DNA of 64,000 nt from Flavobacterium tistrianum (GTDB lineage: Bacteria > Bacteroidota > Bacteroidia > Flavobacteriales > Flavobacteriaceae): NCBI RefSeq assembly GCF_003254545.1, contig NZ_QJRH01000070.1, positions 62,001 to 126,000 on the forward strand. Direction: 5' to 3'. This document shows positions 23,651-33,280 of this stretch, piece after piece. The translations under genes and the position numbers were made by a program. Below the pieces are notes generated by a model, which had not been told where the DNA came from, did not search any database, and saw only the letters and a program-made list of their open reading frames with translations. The first letter of the stretch is position 1. Every line of letters begins with the position of its first letter.

Positions 23651-25912
23651 TTACAATTTTAGAATAGGAAGTGTAATGGTGCTGTCAGAATACCATTTTA
23701 TTTTTAGAGGCTCTTTAGCGTCAGAAATGGTTTCGTCGCTAACGTTTTTACCAGTACCATAATTAACTTCCCAGTTTGGGTTTTTATTAGCTCCTAACAC
23801 AATTACAATTGAACTTCCTTTTTCTAATTCTTTTGAAATTATAAAGGTTTGCTCAATATCAATTGTTTCTATTTTATTAGGAGTCAATAACTGCCTTTTT
23901 GTTCTGTCTTTTGCCAAACTAGCTCTTTGTAAATTGTTAGTTAAAGCAAAATATTGACCTTTTGCTGTTTTTTCGTAAAGCTGTATTTCGACATCAATAT
24001 CTTTTTTGTTTGTGCTTATTTTTAACGATGCTTTCAATGAACCACTAATTATAGTTGAATTTTCAAGAGGATCACTTTCAAAAACCAATAAATGTTTTTC
24101 TGGTTTAAAAGTCGAATCTATCACTTTAGGAAAACCGTTTACATAATCATCATTATAAATATTAATTTCAGATCGATCTGTAAAATCAACTGTTTGGTTA
24201 ATTATAGCTGTTTTTTTAGGAGCTGTTTTTTGCAGTGAATATTTAGAATTGCTGTTGCTCAAATAAAAGATTAGATTATCATTGTGCATTTTGTCTAAAG
24301 AAGAAACGCTTTTCCATTCATTTCTGCCCATGATTTCAAAGTTTACTTTATCCTTTAAAATTTCAGGACGTTTTGCACCTTTCAAAATATAATCAAACCA
24401 TTCAAAAATAATGGCATTAATTGGAATATTTGCTACTTCATCAATAGTATAACCTCCTAATTCTTTTCTTGGAGCACCTTGTGAACCGCCATGATCGTAA
24501 GGTCCGATTATGAGATAATAATTATCGCTTTTATTATATTTTTGATATTAATTATAATAGTACATCGCACCCAACTGATCATCATCGTAATAACCAGTTG
24601 TGCTTAAAATTGGAATATTAATATTGGCAAAAGCTTCTTTTTGAGGCGTCATATTCTGCCAGTAGCTATCGTAAACAGGATGTTCCAGCCATCTTTGAAA
24701 TAAAGGAGAAGAATTGCCTTCAATTTTGTCTAAAGAACGGAAACTGGCTCCAGTTTTATAATATTGCGTAAAAACTTCATCCCATTTTTTGCTATTTAAA
24801 AAGCTGTTTAAATCCGTTAATTTAGTATTGGCAACCAAATGAATCCACTTTAAGGTATAACTCATAAAAATGCCATTTTGCATAGGAAAATCAATTCCAG
24901 CTCCTACCGAAACCAAAGGCACAATTGTTTTTAAAGCAGGATGCACTTTTTTTACGGCGCTCCATTGGCTAAAGCCCAAATAACTGCCGCCGTATAATCC
25001 GATTTTACCATTGCACCATGACTGTTTGCTAACCCAGTCCAGAATATGATATGCATCGTCGCCATCGTGTTCGTAAGGTTCTATTGGGTCATTGCTTAAA
25101 TGTTTGCCTCGCGTATTGGCAACAAAACCTACGTAGCCCATATTTGCAATTTCCTTACAGTCGCTGACTTCGTTTCCTGCGTAGATAGTATACTTCATTA
25201 CAACGGGCTGAGGTTCGGTTACATTTTTAAGTCTGACCATAGTGGCAGAAATCGTGTTTCCGTTTGGCAATGTAATAATGATGTCACGATCTATTACATA
25301 AGTATCGGCTTCAATTTTTGCAATTATTTTGTTAGCAATTGAAAGAGTTTTGCTCAAAATAAAATACCGTGAATATTGTCGGCATAATTGCGCGGCATTT
25401 TCTACACTAATGCTGTCATTGTCTTGAACCGCTTTAAGTTGTTCTTCAAAATCATTTTTAACGTCGGATAGTTTTAATTCATAATATCCTTCGGCCCAGC
25501 TTTTTCCCTCTGCATTAAAAGTATTGTATAATTTATAAAACTCAGTTGTAAAGACTTTTTCAAAATCAGATTTTGTTTTAGGTTCTTTTAAAGCCGTCTT
25601 CGCATAAGTTTTATAAATAAATCCTAAAGGTTTATTGGCAATACTGTCTCCCAAAATTTCCTGCGAATAGGTTACAAAAGTCTCATGCATTCCTTTAAAA
25701 TCTCCAGCTACAGATTGCATTCTGGCATAATAATCTAAGTAGGAAGCCCGGCTTGGATTTTTATAAAGCGGCAATGCCTTTTTGGCAAGAAGCGGCATGC
25801 TTTTGCTGAGGGTCAGACTGTCTTTGTAATTGCTTTTTTCGAAATAGATTTTTTGTGAAGTTCCTATTTGAAAGGAAAAACAAATGAATAATAGAATGAA
25901 GCTTTTTTTCAT
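23651..25912 (-). pseudogene. CocE/NonD-family serine hydrolase interrupted by one in-frame stop
   Basis: An exported alpha/beta hydrolase of the X-Pro dipeptidyl-peptidase (S15)/CocE type. A signal peptide (MKKSFILLFICFSFQIGTSQ) is followed by a helical domain to about 200, then the hydrolase fold with nucleophile Ser310 in GLYGGSYLGFSQW and an Asp in TTGYYDDDQLGA (443-445). A single TAA at 24548-24550 (codon 455) stops translation. The same frame continues directly with YQKYNKSDNYYLIIGPYDHG, supplying the catalytic His (about 474) and the C-terminal jelly-roll domain to residue 753. No frameshift is needed. The truncated product lacks the His, so it should be inactive unless the stop is read through or is a sequencing error. 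Confidence 0.87.
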
Positions 25913-26019
25913 CTTAAGAAACTTACTTTTTGAGGTATTGGTTTAAATTTGTCTTCTCAAAAGTAGCATAAATTTCTTATAATTGGCAAGTAGGTTTTTA
26001 TAAGAGAAAAAATATTTAG

Positions 26020-26334
26020 TTAAATTTTTCCCTTCAAATGTAATCGATGCAGGATTTCAGATTTTAATAATCCGCTTCCGCCACCAAAATGTTCAATGAC
26101 TTCAACATCTGGCTGAGTTTTTAAACAGAAGGCAGTAAATTCTTTTTCAACATGATCTTCAATTGCAGAACTTAAAAGAACAATGTCGATTTTATTGTTT
26201 TGAAAGTATTCTTGGGCTTCTTTTTCGTTATTAAAAGCAACTCCATTCCAGTTTTCATCAGCATTAACAAGACGAAGTAAAATAGCTAAAATGGCTTCAT
26301 TTTTTCCGAGCAGTAAAAATTGCAACTGTTTCAT
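26020..26334 (-). CDS. Hypothetical protein, 104 aa, receiver-like fold
   Basis: Small cytoplasmic protein with alternating strands and helices (LQFLLLGKNEAILAILLRLV; KIDIVLLSSAIED) reminiscent of a response-regulator receiver or other flavodoxin-like fold, but the acidic pair and phosphoacceptor Asp are not where expected. Possibly a degenerate receiver. No clear operon partner: a repeat-bearing gap lies upstream and the broken hydrolase gene downstream, 107 bases away. Confidence 0.65.
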   Translation of the reverse strand: MKQLQFLLLGKNEAILAILLRLVNADENWNGVAFNNEKEAQEYFQNNKIDIVLLSSAIEDHVEKEFTAFCLKTQPDVEVIEHFGGGSGLLKSEILHRLHLKGKI

Positions 26335-26888
26335 TTTTCAAGGTTCTAAGGTTCTGAGGGTTCTAAGATACTAAGTTTCTTGTCTCTTTATTTATTCTTT
26401 AATTGTCCAGATTCTCTCATTCTCTGATTAAAATCACTCGCAAATGTAGGAAGGGTTTTGTAAAATGAGACTTAATCTAGGACAAGAAACATCTTTTTTT
26501 GAAAGTATTTCGTTTTAAATCTAGTATTTTCTTTCACAAATTTACGTTAAAAAGAATTTTGGCAATGTTTTGCGATACAACTATTTAAGGTTTTAAATTA
26601 AGGTTAAGAATGTTAATTTTTTCACACAATGAGGAAAACCGTAAGGTTATCTATATTGTGAATTCTAATTTTGGCCTGTAGAAATTTAAAAACTATGATA
26701 GCCTTTACCTTTTTGGGTATCATTTAATTTCTATAGAAAACTGTTTTTGGAGAAACGTTTTTACATTGAATTTTGACATATTCATTTGATCGTGGGTACT
26801 TGTATATAAGTTTGCAATATACATTAATGTCTAATTTTTTTAGGGGTTTTAAGATTAAGTCGACGGACATAATTTTAAAACCCTTTTT
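26335..26888. other. Gene-free region with repeat words and an imperfect hairpin
   Basis: 554 bases. At 26338-26383 lies a repeat built of GGTTCTAAG and GGTTCTGAGG words, related to those near 61065 and 61145. At 26679-26733 there is a long imperfect stem (TAGAAATT with AATTTCTA; ATGATA with TATCAT). The rest is AT-rich without gene or recognised promoter. Confidence 0.6.
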
Positions 26889-27920
26889 TTACCACAATAA
26901 TGAAAAGCCAATTAGCCAGAACTGAATGTTATCAGTATTGATTTTAAACTTTTGAGGCGAGAACCTGTAATAGCTTTTAAATGCCGCAGAAAAATGCGAA
27001 ACGTCTTTGTAACCGCATTTATATGCTGCTTCGCTTACTGTAGTGGTTTTATTTTGAAACAATTCTTTGGCATGTTCCATTCTTAGTTTTATGATATAAC
27101 TTTTGACAGTGGTACCAAAACAAGCTTTAAAACCTTTTTTTAGTTTGAATTCATTTAGCGAAATAATTCTCGAAAGTTCTGGTAGAGTAGGTGTGTTTCT
27201 ATAATCGTTTTCTAATATTTTTTTTGCTTCTAAAAGTTTATCATAATCTTCTTGATTGATTTTATCTGTTTCTAAAGGTTTGATAATTAATGTCTCAAGC
27301 TGATGAATAAGAAGTTCTTTAATTTTGCTTTCGATATAAATTCTTTTTAAAACGCCTTCTCGAGTGCAGTTTTTAATTTCAGACGTTACCCATTGAATTG
27401 CAGGTGTAAAAGGAAGGTATTTTGAAGTTAAATAACTAGATTGTTTTTCGAGGATTTTTTTCGAAAATTTTTCATGAAGTTGCCAGTCTTCATTGATGAT
27501 GTTATAATAGAATTCTTTAGAAAGAATAATCGACAAATAGTTGATCTCTGTAAAAGGCGGAATTTTAAATGTTGCTTTAAAATTATTAGTATAGAAAATA
27601 TTATGCGTGTTTTTTTTAGAATATTTTTCGCTTTCCAATTGATCAATATGGGTTTCGACATTACTGCTGTAGATAAAATTCATCACAACCGATTCTTCAT
27701 CAATTTCAAAGATGATAGTTTTTGGAGTTGAATAATACATCTGAGTATCAAGAAGAACCAGTCCTTCAGTAATAAGATGATGGCTTATAATTTTTTCAGA
27801 ATCTCCATTTTGAATGTCGACATTCTCTTCGGTTAAAATACTTTTCGGATAATATTTATTTCCAATTTGAATTCTAATTATAGGCGTTTCTGATGTTAAA
27901 AGTGTGGCGTTGATTTTCAA
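26889..27920 (-). CDS. AraC-family regulator of the siderophore uptake locus
   Basis: 343 residues, starting with TTG at 27920 because no ATG is available before the conserved part. The N-terminal effector domain (about 1-215) resembles the PchR/FoxR group that senses ferric siderophores. The C-terminal AraC domain (about 240-335) has LPELSRIISLNEFKLKKGFK and VSEAAYKCGYKDVSHFSAAF, then SYYRFSPQKF. It is divergent from the TonB receptor gene, and two direct repeats of AATCCGTTTTT lie between the two genes. By analogy with PchR-type regulators it should activate the receptor operon when its siderophore is present. Confidence 0.9.
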   Translation of the reverse strand: MKINATLLTSETPIIRIQIGNKYYPKSILTEENVDIQNGDSEKIISHHLITEGLVLLDTQMYYSTPKTIIFEIDEESVVMNFIYSSNVETHIDQLESEKYSKKNTHNIFYTNNFKATFKIPPFTEINYLSIILSKEFYYNIINEDWQLHEKFSKKILEKQSSYLTSKYLPFTPAIQWVTSEIKNCTREGVLKRIYIESKIKELLIHQLETLIIKPLETDKINQEDYDKLLEAKKILENDYRNTPTLPELSRIISLNEFKLKKGFKACFGTTVKSYIIKLRMEHAKELFQNKTTTVSEAAYKCGYKDVSHFSAAFKSYYRFSPQKFKINTDNIQFWLIGFSLLW

Positions 27921-27925
27921 AATTT

Positions 27926-27957
27926 AATCCGTTTTTACAAAATAATAATCCGTTTTT
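27926..27957. promoter_or_regulatory. Direct-repeat AraC-type binding site upstream of the TonB receptor
   Basis: AATCCGTTTTT occurs at 27926-27936 and again at 27947-27957, exactly 21 bases apart, so both copies face the same side of the helix. The pair sits just upstream of the receptor's promoter region and just upstream of the regulator's own start codon, consistent with activation of one gene and control of the other. Confidence 0.65.
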
Positions 27958-27984
27958 CCCTATCTTTTTTAAAGATGTTGATGG

Positions 27985-27992
27985 TACTTTTG
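27985..27992 (+). promoter_or_regulatory. -7 promoter box of the TonB receptor operon
   Basis: TACTTTTG matches TAnnTTTG. It lies 35 bases before the ATG at 28028. The expected -33 TTTG is poor (CTTTTTT near 27964-27970), as expected of a promoter that needs an activator bound at the adjacent direct repeats. Confidence 0.55.
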
Positions 27993-28027
27993 CAACAAAG
28001 TTATTTATAATTAGTCTAATTAAAGAT

Positions 28028-30418
28028 ATGTCAACTCAAAAATTTTTATTTGCCAGTTTATTTTTTCTAACAACGTTCTTATCATTTTCCCAGCAAAATG
28101 AAGGGTTTTCAGTTTCTGGAAAGGTTGTTGAAAATTCTGGAGAAACAATTCCGTTTGCAACTGTTGTTGTCGAAAAAACAGGTCTAAGTGTTGTTTCGGA
28201 TGAAAACGGAAATTATATTTTAAAAAATGTACCATCTGGAAAACATACTTTAAAAATTTCTGCATTGGGATTTGCAGTTCAGAAAAAACAAATTGAAGTT
28301 TCGGACAATTTAGAAGTTTCAATTAAAATGGAAAGCGAATTGCAGGAATTAGAAAGTGTAACAGTTCTTGGAAGATCGCAAACTGATAAAGTAAACAAAC
28401 AAGCTTATAGCGTAACGGCTATCGATGCTAAAAAACTGCACAATTCAACTCTCGATTTATCACATGCTTTAGACCGCGTTTCTGGTGTGCGTAACCGTGA
28501 AGCGGGCGGTGTAGGTTCAAGATCAGAACTTTCTATCAACGGATTTTCTGGAAATCAGATTAAGGTTTTTATTGACGGAGTTCCAATGGATAATTTTGGT
28601 TCTTCTTTCCAAATGAATAATATCCCAATTAATCTTGCCGATCGTGTAGAAGTTTATAAAGGTGTTGTGCCAATCTGGCTTGGAGGAGATGCTTTGGGAG
28701 GCGCAATAAATATTGTAACGAATAGCAAACCAAGAACTTTTGTAGATGCATCATATTCCTTCGGATCTTTTAATACGCATCGTTCAAGCATAAACGCTGG
28801 TTATACGGCAAATAGTGGTTTTACGACTGAAATTAATGCTTTTCAAAACTATTCTGATAATAATTACTGGGTAAATGTTGATGTTGCCGATTTAAATACG
28901 GGTGCTTATTTCCCGAATCAGAGAGTAAGACGTTTTCATGATAAATACCGCAACGAAACGGTGATCTTAAATGTGGGTATCACTGGAAAAAAATATGCTG
29001 ACAAATTAATGATCGGTTTTACTGGCGGAGAAAACAAAGCCGACATACAGACAGGTGCCAGAATGGTTAGCGTGTTTGGACAGATTTACAGAAAAGGAAG
29101 CATTGTAATGCCAACTTTAAAATATCAGGTAAAAGATTTATTTACTAAAGGGCTGAATGTGAATATTACAGGTAATTACAATTTTGGTTACGAGCAGAAT
29201 ATTGATACCGTTTTTAGAAGATACAATTGGTTTGGCGATTACAAACAATATGATGGCGCAGGAGGGGAAAGAAGCCGAACGTTGCGTAAATTTTATAACA
29301 ATAATGGGATTGCTACAGCGAATGCAACTTATACGCTAAACGATAGACATTCATTTATGGTCAATAATACGTTTAACACGTTCGACCGTAAAGAAAGTGA
29401 CGAATTGGTTCCAGAATCTTTGGTTTATAAACAGCCTAAAAAAACGCAAAAGAATGTTTTAGGATTGGGGTATAAATTAGATTACAATGAAAAATGGAGC
29501 ACGTCTCTATTCTTAAAAGATTATTCATTAAAAACTACTTATTCAAGAAGTTATAATCCTTCGGGAGCTACAGGAGATATTGCTTATCAGAAATATGTAG
29601 ATCATACTTCGACAACGGGTTACGGTGCTGCTACGAGTTATTATTTGAGGCATAATTTACAGATAAAAGCTTCTTATGAAAAGACATACAGACTGCCAAC
29701 TCCAGAGGAAATCTTTGGTAATGTCAATGATAACTTAGAAGGAAACCTTGCTTTAAAACCAGAATCTAGCAACAACTACAATTTAGGAGCGAGTTATCAA
29801 ACTAGTTTCCGTGAAAAAAATGCTTTGTCTTTTGATGTAAATCTTTTGCATAGAAATGCAGTAGATTTTATTCGTCCGACATTAAATAACAATCAAACCA
29901 TGACTACCAATGTCAATCAAGGGAAAGTGACCAATTATGGTATCGATGGCGAAATTAGATATTCGTACAGCAATCGTTTTACGGCTGGTATCAACACAAC
30001 TTACCAGAATATTAGAAACAAAACAATGTACGAACCGAATCAAAATTATGTATCTCCTTTTTATAATGACAGAATTCCAAACATGCCTTATCTATTCGGA
30101 AATGCAGATGCTACGATGTTCTTTAATAATGTTTGGAAAAAAGGAAACAATCTGTCTGTAGGCTATAATCTGCTGTATGTTCATACTTATTATTTGTCAT
30201 GGCCAAGTATGGGAAGCAAGGATAGCAAATTAGAAATTCCGCAACAGTTTAGCCATGATTTAAATGCGGTTTATACAATGGCAAACGGAAAATACAATAT
30301 TGCTTTAGAATGCAAAAATCTATTAGACAATAAGCTTTACGACAATTTTTCGCTGCAAAAACCAAGTCGCGCTTTCTATATCAAGTTGAGATATTACTTC
30401 AGTAAATCAAATAATTAA
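28028..30418 (+). CDS. TonB-dependent siderophore receptor (XusA-like)
   Basis: Outer-membrane gated channel importing a ferric chelate. 796 residues with a signal peptide (cleavage near SFSQQ). An N-terminal carboxypeptidase-regulatory-like beta domain (about 27-105, FSVSGKVVENSGETIPFATV) precedes the plug domain (about 110-230, SELSINGFSGNQIKVFIDGV and GDALGGAINIVT) and a 22-strand barrel ending ALECKNLLDNKLYDNFSLQK then YIKLRYYF. First gene of an operon with a DUF4374 lipoprotein and a PepSY membrane protein, the same trio as the XusABC xenosiderophore system of Bacteroides. The divergent AraC gene fits siderophore-responsive control. The exact ligand is unknown. Confidence 0.92.
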   Translation: MSTQKFLFASLFFLTTFLSFSQQNEGFSVSGKVVENSGETIPFATVVVEKTGLSVVSDENGNYILKNVPSGKHTLKISALGFAVQKKQIEVSDNLEVSIKMESELQELESVTVLGRSQTDKVNKQAYSVTAIDAKKLHNSTLDLSHALDRVSGVRNREAGGVGSRSELSINGFSGNQIKVFIDGVPMDNFGSSFQMNNIPINLADRVEVYKGVVPIWLGGDALGGAINIVTNSKPRTFVDASYSFGSFNTHRSSINAGYTANSGFTTEINAFQNYSDNNYWVNVDVADLNTGAYFPNQRVRRFHDKYRNETVILNVGITGKKYADKLMIGFTGGENKADIQTGARMVSVFGQIYRKGSIVMPTLKYQVKDLFTKGLNVNITGNYNFGYEQNIDTVFRRYNWFGDYKQYDGAGGERSRTLRKFYNNNGIATANATYTLNDRHSFMVNNTFNTFDRKESDELVPESLVYKQPKKTQKNVLGLGYKLDYNEKWSTSLFLKDYSLKTTYSRSYNPSGATGDIAYQKYVDHTSTTGYGAATSYYLRHNLQIKASYEKTYRLPTPEEIFGNVNDNLEGNLALKPESSNNYNLGASYQTSFREKNALSFDVNLLHRNAVDFIRPTLNNNQTMTTNVNQGKVTNYGIDGEIRYSYSNRFTAGINTTYQNIRNKTMYEPNQNYVSPFYNDRIPNMPYLFGNADATMFFNNVWKKGNNLSVGYNLLYVHTYYLSWPSMGSKDSKLEIPQQFSHDLNAVYTMANGKYNIALECKNLLDNKLYDNFSLQKPSRAFYIKLRYYFSKSNN

Positions 30419-30443
30419 ATTTTAATACAAACACCATAATACA

Positions 30444-31676
30444 ATGAAAAAAAGTACAACACTAGCGTTATTATCAGCTGTTATAGCTTTTACAGCTTTT
30501 TCTTGCAGCAGTGATTCTGATAAATCAGGAGGAGAAACTGGCGGCGGAACTGATACAGGAAAAACTAAATATATTATTACTGCAACAACTGGTGCAGCGG
30601 GAATTGCAGATTATTTGCTAACTGCAGACGATGTCTCTACTGGAACAATCACAACTACAGGAAACGGATTAGAGCAAGATGGAACGTATCGTTACTACAT
30701 TACAGCACAAAATAATTTCTTTAGTTTACTTTACGGACAAGGAAATCCTGGAGCGGTAACCACTTACAACTTAAATGCTGAAGGGAAATTGGTTAAGAAA
30801 TCTGACTTTCAAGCAGAAACGGTACACGTATTTGCTGCCGTAAACAAAGATATCTTAACTATTAAAGTTCCAAGAAGTGGTGCTTCTATTGCTTCTATGT
30901 ACAAAATTGATGCTGAAAAATCGCTTATTACAGGTGAAGCTCAGCAAGATACTAAGAAATTGGCTGGAAACGGAGAAAGAGCTTTCTATACTTGGGCAAC
31001 TCAAGTTGGAGATAAAGTGTATATGCCTTATATGAGTATCAAAGGAGACGGAGTAGACAATTTTGGTACTGCAAATCCAGATAGTACTTGGGTTGCGGTT
31101 TACAATTATCCAGAATTGAAATTAGAAAAAGTAATTAAAGATAATCGTACAAGTTATTTAGGAGCTTATTTCACAAACGGATTATTCCAAGACGAAAATG
31201 GAGACGCTTACGGATTCTCTGGTGCAATTGCTACTAGCAATGCTGTAATGACTTCTACAAAACCTTCTGCAATTGTAAAAATTAAAAAAGGAACTACAGA
31301 ATTTGATAAATCTTATTTCTTTAATGTTCAAGAAAAATCTGGAGGTTACAAAATTTCATCTACAACTTATATTTCAAAAGGGAAATTCTTATTGTTAATG
31401 TACGGAAATGTGGGTAAAAACAATGGTGCTGTAAAAATGGCAATTGCCGATGTTTACAACCAAACATTTACTTGGGTGACAAATGCGCCTGAAACTTTAA
31501 CTTCTGTAACGAGCCGTTACAATATTACTTCAGAAGATGGAAGTTCTGCAATTGTAGGGATAAATACTCCTGACGGAAACTGGATTTACTCAATCAACGG
31601 TACAACTGCTGTTGCAACAAAAGGTATGAAAGTTGAAGGCGGACAAATTACTGCAATTCAAAAATTAAAATACTAA
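30444..31676 (+). CDS. DUF4374 surface lipoprotein (XusB-like)
   Basis: 410 residues with a lipoprotein signal (lipobox AFSC, Cys21) and a following acidic Ser/Gly-rich linker (SSDSDKSGGETGGGTDTGK) typical of surface-exposed Bacteroidota lipoproteins. The mature part looks like a beta-propeller (repeated strands with GDKVYMPYMSIKG, TWVAVYNYPELKLEK and GNWIYSING). In the Xus system the homologous lipoprotein binds ferric enterobactin outside the cell. It lies 25 bases after the receptor stop, so it is co-transcribed. The hairpin terminator after it (31686-31725) may reduce expression of the next gene. Confidence 0.87.
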   Translation: MKKSTTLALLSAVIAFTAFSCSSDSDKSGGETGGGTDTGKTKYIITATTGAAGIADYLLTADDVSTGTITTTGNGLEQDGTYRYYITAQNNFFSLLYGQGNPGAVTTYNLNAEGKLVKKSDFQAETVHVFAAVNKDILTIKVPRSGASIASMYKIDAEKSLITGEAQQDTKKLAGNGERAFYTWATQVGDKVYMPYMSIKGDGVDNFGTANPDSTWVAVYNYPELKLEKVIKDNRTSYLGAYFTNGLFQDENGDAYGFSGAIATSNAVMTSTKPSAIVKIKKGTTEFDKSYFFNVQEKSGGYKISSTTYISKGKFLLLMYGNVGKNNGAVKMAIADVYNQTFTWVTNAPETLTSVTSRYNITSEDGSSAIVGINTPDGNWIYSINGTTAVATKGMKVEGGQITAIQKLKY

Positions 31677-31685
31677 TATTTTTTT

Positions 31686-31725
31686 GCCGTAAGTCCTTAT
31701 TTGATGAGGACTTGCGGTTTTTTTA
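31686..31725 (+). terminator. Hairpin with T-run between DUF4374 and PepSY genes
   Basis: CCGTAAGTCCT at 31687-31697 pairs with AGGACTTGCGG at 31706-31716 (one mismatch) and is followed by seven T residues. It probably acts as a partial terminator inside the operon. Confidence 0.8.
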
Positions 31726-31749
31726 TTTATCCTATTTATCTATCCAATT

Positions 31750-33195
31750 ATGTTTTCTTCTTCAAAACCAAATAACAAGAAAAAAAGTAAAAAGTCGCTT
31801 TTTAAGCGCATTATGGCCTGGCTGCATTTGTGGCTTGGTTTGGCATCTGGAATCATTGTAGTAATTGTAAGTCTTACAGGCTGTATTTATGTTTTTGAAA
31901 ATGAAATAAAAGATTTTATTGAAGACTGGCGGTTTGTAGAACCTCAGGAAAAAGCATTTTTATTGCCGTCTCAATTGGTTTCGATTGCAGATAAAAAAAT
32001 GAAAGATAAAAAAGCAACTAGTGTGACTTTTGGCGCAAGAGATGAAGCAGCTATTGTTGGTTATTTTGTGGAGAAAAAAGAAGAGGGTGAAAGAGGAGGC
32101 CGTGGTGAAAAAGGAGAGCATAAAAGAGGAGAAAGAAAAAAAGATTTCGCTAAAAGTGAAGGCGAAAAAGCAAAATCTGAAGCAAAAATTCAAGGGAAAC
32201 CTGGAGAAAAAGGTAAAAAAGGAAAAGATGAAAAACGTAAAGGCGGAAGAAGACAGGGAACTTTTATAAGCGTTTATATGAATCCGTATACTGGAGATAT
32301 ATTAAACGTAAAAACCTTTTCAAGAGGAGAATCGCCAGATTTTTTCAGATGGATCCTAAACGGACACCGCGCATTATGGCTTCCTTATGATATTGGAAGA
32401 CCAATCGTGGGAGTTGCAGTTTTAATTTTTGTTGTTTTATTGATTTCAGGCATCGTTTTATGGTGGCCTACAAAATGGATTAAATCCATTATTGATAAAA
32501 GTTTTAAGATTAAATGGGATGCCAGCTTTAAACGCGTCAATTATGACATGCACAATGTGTTTGGTTTTTACAGCTGCATTTTCTTGTTTTTTATTGCCGT
32601 AACAGGTTTAGTTTGGAGTTTTGGATGGTGGAGCAAATCTTTGTATTGGGTTACTTCTGGAGGAAAACCATTGGTTGAAAACCGTGAATCTCCAAAATCA
32701 GATACAACTCATGTGACAGCGTTTAATATTACAACAGCAGACAAAGTTTTGCTGAATTTAAGAAAAGAGAATCCTCAGGCTGCTGGAATCATGATTAGTA
32801 TTCCCGCTAAACCTGCAGATCCAATAGGTGCTTTTGTTTACAAACAAAGACATACTTTTTATAATATGGATCGATATAGTTTTGATCAGCAGACTTTGAA
32901 GGAAATTTCGATTAAAACACCTTTTTCTGGAAAATATATTGAAGCTAATATTCCAGACAAAATCAGACGTATGAATTACGATATTCACGTAGGAAGTGTT
33001 CTTGGACTTACAGGGAAAATTATTGCGTTTTTGGCGAGCTTAATTTCTGCCAGTTTACCCATTACTGGATTTATTATCTGGTGGGGAAAACAGAAATTTG
33101 GAAAAAAGAAACCAGCTCCAAAACCAAAAGTAGCGATTAAAGCAATTCCTGTTCCTAAATTGAAAAATACAGCAGAACAAGAAGTTACTGCCTAA
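31750..33195 (+). CDS. PepSY-associated inner-membrane protein (XusC-like), with a charged insertion
   Basis: 481 residues, a PepSY_TM family protein thought to reduce or release iron from imported siderophores. TM1 is at about 22-46 (HLWLGLASGIIVVIVSLTG). A periplasmic PepSY region follows, then TM2 near 208-230 (VGVAVLIFVVLLISGIVLWW), TM3 near 270-290, a second PepSY region, and a last TM near 420-445 ending FIIWWGKQ. Residues 108-170 are an unusual run of Lys, Glu, Gly and Arg, inserted between beta strands of the first periplasmic domain. Histidines in HLW, HRALW, YDMHNVFGFY and YDIHVG are candidate haem ligands. Third gene of the siderophore operon. Confidence 0.88.
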   Translation: MFSSSKPNNKKKSKKSLFKRIMAWLHLWLGLASGIIVVIVSLTGCIYVFENEIKDFIEDWRFVEPQEKAFLLPSQLVSIADKKMKDKKATSVTFGARDEAAIVGYFVEKKEEGERGGRGEKGEHKRGERKKDFAKSEGEKAKSEAKIQGKPGEKGKKGKDEKRKGGRRQGTFISVYMNPYTGDILNVKTFSRGESPDFFRWILNGHRALWLPYDIGRPIVGVAVLIFVVLLISGIVLWWPTKWIKSIIDKSFKIKWDASFKRVNYDMHNVFGFYSCIFLFFIAVTGLVWSFGWWSKSLYWVTSGGKPLVENRESPKSDTTHVTAFNITTADKVLLNLRKENPQAAGIMISIPAKPADPIGAFVYKQRHTFYNMDRYSFDQQTLKEISIKTPFSGKYIEANIPDKIRRMNYDIHVGSVLGLTGKIIAFLASLISASLPITGFIIWWGKQKFGKKKPAPKPKVAIKAIPVPKLKNTAEQEVTA

Positions 33196-33242
33196 TCATA
33201 TTAAAATTGGTTTTTTAATTCCTTTTTGTTTTTTTTTTGATA

Positions 33243-33280
33243 AAAGGCAAAACTTGTAAAAGTTTTGCCTTTCTTTTTTT
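33243..33280 (+). terminator. Intrinsic terminator of the siderophore operon
   Basis: AAAGGCAAAACTT pairs with AAGTTTTGCCTTT across a GTAA-type loop and is followed by CTTTTTTT. It sits between converging genes and may also serve the minus-strand esterase gene. Confidence 0.85.

Noticed and set aside
23651..24385. The 3' part of the broken hydrolase as a separate 244-aa gene
   Set aside because: It begins with TTG inside a domain, has no own signal peptide, and continues the same frame and fold as the upstream part after a single TAA. It is one pseudogene.
31960..32193. Minus-strand open frame inside the PepSY gene
   Set aside because: It is the complement of the Lys/Glu-rich purine tract and has no start context or similarity of its own.
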